DNA of 64,000 bases from Halobacillus salinarum. GTDB lineage: Bacteria; Bacillota; Bacilli; Bacillales; Halobacillaceae. The stretch spans positions 3,534,001 to 3,598,000 of the forward strand of contig NZ_CP095073.1 in the NCBI RefSeq assembly GCF_022919095.1. The letters run 5' to 3'. The notes below the pieces were generated by a model, which ran no database searches, was not told the DNA's origin, and saw only the letters and a program-made list of their open reading frames with translations. Positions within the stretch are counted from its first letter, which is position 1, and the number at the start of each line of letters is the position of its first letter. This document shows positions 61,732-64,000 of this stretch, one piece after another. Position numbers and translations under genes: made by a program.

Positions 61732-61875
61732 TTATTTCTTATGAAAAAAATCAAAAAAATCTAAAAAGGCTTGAAAAAATGCAAACGATTGAAAAGAAAG
61801 CAAACTGACAGCAGTTATTGAGAAAAATGCGATAAAAATAAACCGGGCAGAAAGAATTAAATGTACCCAAGCCAT
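61732..61875 (-). CDS. Small membrane peptide rich in Phe (47 aa)
   Basis: ATG 61875 follows AAGGAGGAA. The product (MAWVHLILSARFIFIAFFSI, then repeated Phe-rich segments up to FFDFFHKK) has one N-terminal membrane helix. Terminator directly follows the stop. No family recognised. Ribosome site and terminator support it. Confidence 0.55.
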   Translation of the reverse strand: MAWVHLILSARFIFIAFFSITAVSLLSFQSFAFFQAFLDFFDFFHKK

Positions 61876-62120
61876 AATCATTCCTCCTTGATGACTTTTC
61901 TCTGTAGTTTAATCATACTCCTTTTCATCCATATATCAACATATTTAAATGTCGAAGCAATCATGCATGAAAGAAGTCATTTCAACAAAACTTATCAAAA
62001 ATTGATCCCATTAAATGCACATTCCCTTTTTTTCGTGTGATTAATCTTATTTTCTATCGTAATCCTTCCATTATCAATATATAATATAATTAATAACTTA
62101 CCGGAAGCAGGGGGGACAAC

Positions 62121-62951
62121 ATGCAGAGAAATAAAGATTTATATCATTATCTTATGGACAAGGCAGAGAAGCTTACGAAAGAGTGGTACGAATCATTAGA
62201 TAAAAGTGACCCCACAGGCGTGTATGCCTCAAGAGATCCTGAAGTGATCCGGAACTTAAAAAAACAGAACTTTGAATTTCACCAGCATGTATGTAAAGTG
62301 TTTATTGAGGAAAAGCAGGTATTTCTCAAAGATTTTGACCAGTGGCTCTATAAAATTGCTACAGATGATGGACATTTGAGGACTCCCACCCATTTTATCA
62401 TGAGAGAGTTTATCAGAGTCAGAAATCAATACTTGGAATTCATTGAAATATTTAGTAAAAACCGTAACGAGCCTCAACACAAAATTGATTTATGGAAATC
62501 GACCATTATTGAAGTGTTCGATACGGCGTTGCTGCGCTTTACAGAAGAAAAATCTAAATACACAGAGAAACAGCTGGAAGAACAGCAGCACGTGATTAAT
62601 GATAACAGCTCCCCCGTTATCGATTTAACAAACGGAAAAGCGCTTTTACCTCTTGTCGGGGAAATTGATGAAGCCAGAGCAGCCACCATTCTGGAAAATA
62701 CCTTACAGGATTGCATGAAAAAAGCAGTCAGTCATTTATTTATTGACCTATCCGGGGTATTCATGGTCGATACGATGGTCGCCCACCAGATTTTTCAACT
62801 GCTGCAAGGATTAAAGCTCATTGGAGTAAATGTCACTCTTTCCGGTATCCGGCCGGAAATCGCTCAAACAGCGGTCCAACTGGGGATTGATTTCAAAAAT
62901 ATACCCATCACCTCTACGCTTGCCCAGGCACTTGCAACAATGAACGAATAA
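62121..62951 (+). CDS. RsbR family STAS protein (RsbRD-like)
   Basis: 276-residue stressosome component. N-terminal helical non-haem globin-like domain (to about 150), then STAS with the phospho-acceptor region DLSGVFMVDTMVAHQIF. In B. subtilis, RsbR paralogues form the stressosome with RsbS and RsbT and set off sigma-B. The length and orphan position match RsbRD. ATG preceded by GGGGGGACAAC. Its terminator follows directly. Confidence 0.9.
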   Translation: MQRNKDLYHYLMDKAEKLTKEWYESLDKSDPTGVYASRDPEVIRNLKKQNFEFHQHVCKVFIEEKQVFLKDFDQWLYKIATDDGHLRTPTHFIMREFIRVRNQYLEFIEIFSKNRNEPQHKIDLWKSTIIEVFDTALLRFTEEKSKYTEKQLEEQQHVINDNSSPVIDLTNGKALLPLVGEIDEARAATILENTLQDCMKKAVSHLFIDLSGVFMVDTMVAHQIFQLLQGLKLIGVNVTLSGIRPEIAQTAVQLGIDFKNIPITSTLAQALATMNE

Positions 62952-62952
62952 C

Positions 62953-62993
62953 AAAAATGCTCCTTTTATCATTATATAAAGGGAGCATTTTTT
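62953..62993 (+). terminator. Terminator of the RsbR-like gene
   Basis: AAAAATGCTCCTTTTAT / ATAAAGGGAGCATTTTTT stem with a small loop. Confidence 0.9.
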
Positions 62994-63002
62994 CAGCTAA
63001 TT

Positions 63003-63035
63003 AATAAAACGCTAGTGGCAGCTAGCGTTTTATTT
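63003..63035. terminator. Second hairpin, bidirectional terminator-like
   Basis: AATAAAACGCTAG / CTAGCGTTTTATTT perfect stem. It lies in the 308-bp stretch before the coat gene; the rest of that stretch has no gene. Confidence 0.7.
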
Positions 63036-63260
63036 AGGGAAATTCACAGTGTGGTAAAATTCATGATATCTAACTGTGGATAGATATGGTATAGACTATG
63101 TTCCCCGTGCTTAGGATGACTTGGCAATTGTACTAGTTTATTGAAAAAATTTCTTTCATCCTTCACCCAATCTACTAAAAATAGACTATTATACAAGCAT
63201 TTTATTCCTCTCCACATAGAATGATTACGTAACACCAATACAAAAGGAGAGAAATAACTA

Positions 63261-63776
63261 ATGAGTTGTCACTCAAATAGCAAAGCTTGTGTAAAAGATG
63301 TAGTTCGCGCTATTATCGATGCACAGGATGAAGTGGCTGACCGCGATTGTTGTTCTACTGGATGTGACCAATCCATTGCTGAGCTTCTATCACCTTCTGG
63401 AACGAACGGAAACAATGCAACAACGATTCCATTTTTGCTCTACTGCGATTGCAAACCATTTATCGGAACAGGACTTGTGCGTGATAACGGGACTTACGAC
63501 TGCATCGAAACTCCAGTTTTCAAAGCCTGTAAGTTCGTAGAGGGCAGCGACACCTGTGTACAGCTTGAACTGTTGCAGCCAGTTTACGATGCAAGTGTAT
63601 CTCAAAACTGTGTTCGTAAAGATGGACTTTGCAGCCTGCTAGAAGGCGTCACGGACTTCTATTCCACTCGCGTGTGTATTACTGTAGACTTAAATTGCTT
63701 CTGCGCAATCTCCTGCCTGGATCCAATTCGTCCGCTGAGCAATCTGCCTGTCACACGCTGCTCAAGTATGGATTAA
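63261..63776 (+). CDS. Spore coat protein CotY/CotZ family
   Basis: 171-residue cysteine-rich coat-crust protein (about 18 Cys). SCHSNSKACVKDVVRAIIDA, CCSTGC and IPFLLYCDCKPFIGTG are the CotY/CotZ pattern. These proteins form a disulphide-linked hexagonal crust lattice on the spore surface. ATG preceded by AAAGGAGAG. A CATAGAATG about 45 bp upstream (63215-63223) fits the sigma-K -10 loosely, but the -35 spacing is off. Confidence 0.92.
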   Translation: MSCHSNSKACVKDVVRAIIDAQDEVADRDCCSTGCDQSIAELLSPSGTNGNNATTIPFLLYCDCKPFIGTGLVRDNGTYDCIETPVFKACKFVEGSDTCVQLELLQPVYDASVSQNCVRKDGLCSLLEGVTDFYSTRVCITVDLNCFCAISCLDPIRPLSNLPVTRCSSMD

Positions 63777-63778
63777 AA

Positions 63779-63817
63779 AATAAAACCTAGCGCTCAACCG
63801 CTAGGTTTTATTTTTTT
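63779..63817. terminator. Bidirectional terminator
   Basis: AAAACCTAGCG / CGCTAGGTTTT hairpin followed by ATTTTTTT, between convergent cotY/Z-like and DUF3817 genes. Confidence 0.9.
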
Positions 63818-64000
63818 CATACAAATGTTTTCTTCACCCGCTGGTCCAGCCAAATGTTTCCAAATGGTATGAATGCTACAATGAAGGCACCTAATACCCA
63901 AAGCATTGACCAGCGGATTTTAATAGTGGTGTAGGCAATTACAAATAAATACGTAATAAAAAGAAAGCCATGGATCGATCCTACAACTGTTACTACTTCT
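63817..64000 (-). CDS. DUF3817 (YdzA-like) membrane protein, partial
   Basis: The C-terminal 60 residues of a small integral membrane protein; the 5' part lies beyond the window. VGSIHGFLFITYLFVIAYT and ALGAFIVAFIPFGNIWLDQR-like segments (here VLGAFIVAFIPFGNIWLDQR) match DUF3817/YdzA, which keeps a conserved His in the first helix. Stop TGA at 63817-63819. Function unknown. Confidence 0.8.
   Translation of the reverse strand, partial: EVVTVVGSIHGFLFITYLFVIAYTTIKIRWSMLWVLGAFIVAFIPFGNIWLDQRVKKTFV

Noticed and set aside
63044-63238. Minus-strand 64-codon frame before the coat gene
   Set aside because: Starts TTG-GTG with no ribosome site (CTCTCC instead); no family pattern.
1-64000. Insertion sequences, prophage, toxin-antitoxin or restriction/anti-phage systems
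   Set aside because: No transposase, integrase, terminase, toxin pair or nuclease/methylase motif was found in any sizeable frame.
1-64000. tRNA or rRNA genes
   Set aside because: No cloverleaf-like CCA-ending segments or rRNA core sequences noticed; this is by eye and a tRNAscan run would be decisive.

Overview
The window reads as chromosome of a spore-forming, moderately halophilic or alkaliphilic member of the Bacillaceae, most like Halobacillus or a close relative (inference). Supporting genes are a CotY/CotZ-type spore coat protein, PdaA for the spore cortex, a soluble PAS sporulation-type histidine kinase, RsbRD, MreBH, several families known mainly from Bacillaceae (YfkD, SE1561, YwbE, YdaT, YitT), a BCCT osmolyte carrier and a Na+/H+ antiporter. 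Shine-Dalgarno sites are strong (AAGGAGG type) and TTG/GTG starts are frequent. I saw no rRNA, tRNA, CRISPR array, prophage or insertion sequence. Much of the middle resembles the Bacillus subtilis yfj-yfk region (yfjP, pdaA, yfkC, yfkD, yfkF, yfkH-I-J) as I remember it.

Layout. 0-13 kb: a mannitol PTS permease carrying two tandem IIB domains, a luciferase-like oxidoreductase overlapping a DUF5694 gene, a metallo-beta-lactamase-fold protein, a BCCT transporter, small membrane proteins, a cupin, a GNAT enzyme, a medium-chain acyl-CoA synthetase, YitT and VanZ proteins. 13-22.5 kb: PAS histidine kinase, AlkA-like glycosylase, PdaA, Na+/H+ antiporter, SE1561, MscS channel, YfkD (frameshifted), OsmC and an MFS carrier. 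22.6-30 kb is a metal block: znuCB-zur and znuA with Zur-box-like sites, a cystine-type ABC pair without its ATPase, and a P1B-4 ATPase (PfeT/ZosA-like) behind a Fur-box-like site. 30-42 kb: YfkH-I-J, an AGCS symporter, an SRAP protein, a TetR/ABC-2 export locus with paired palindromic operators, MOSC and YkgJ proteins, MreBH, and small metabolic enzymes.

42-49.8 kb: a CwlK-like peptidase, a channel-like protein with an atypical pore loop, a YhdH/YhfP oxidoreductase, a strongly promoted and terminated interval with no convincing gene (44.9-45.3 kb), then a secreted four-repeat protein directly before an OmpR-type regulator and sensor kinase. 50-54.6 kb: 5-oxoprolinase operon pxpB-pxpC-pxpA with ycsG and ycsI. 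54.6-60.7 kb: a reverse-strand acyl-CoA degradation operon (acyl-CoA dehydrogenase, SDR, TetR regulator, hydroxyacyl-CoA dehydrogenase, thioesterase, phosphotransferase, enoyl-CoA hydratase) behind a near-perfect palindrome. 60.8-64 kb: small cysteine-rich and membrane proteins, YetF-like protein, RsbRD, the coat protein, and a partial DUF3817 gene.

Four genes (10878-11094, yfkD, ywbE and the acyl-CoA operon TetR) are each interrupted by what looks like a one-base indel, at least three of them at short homopolymers. This may be assembly error rather than biology, and it affects how those genes should be read.
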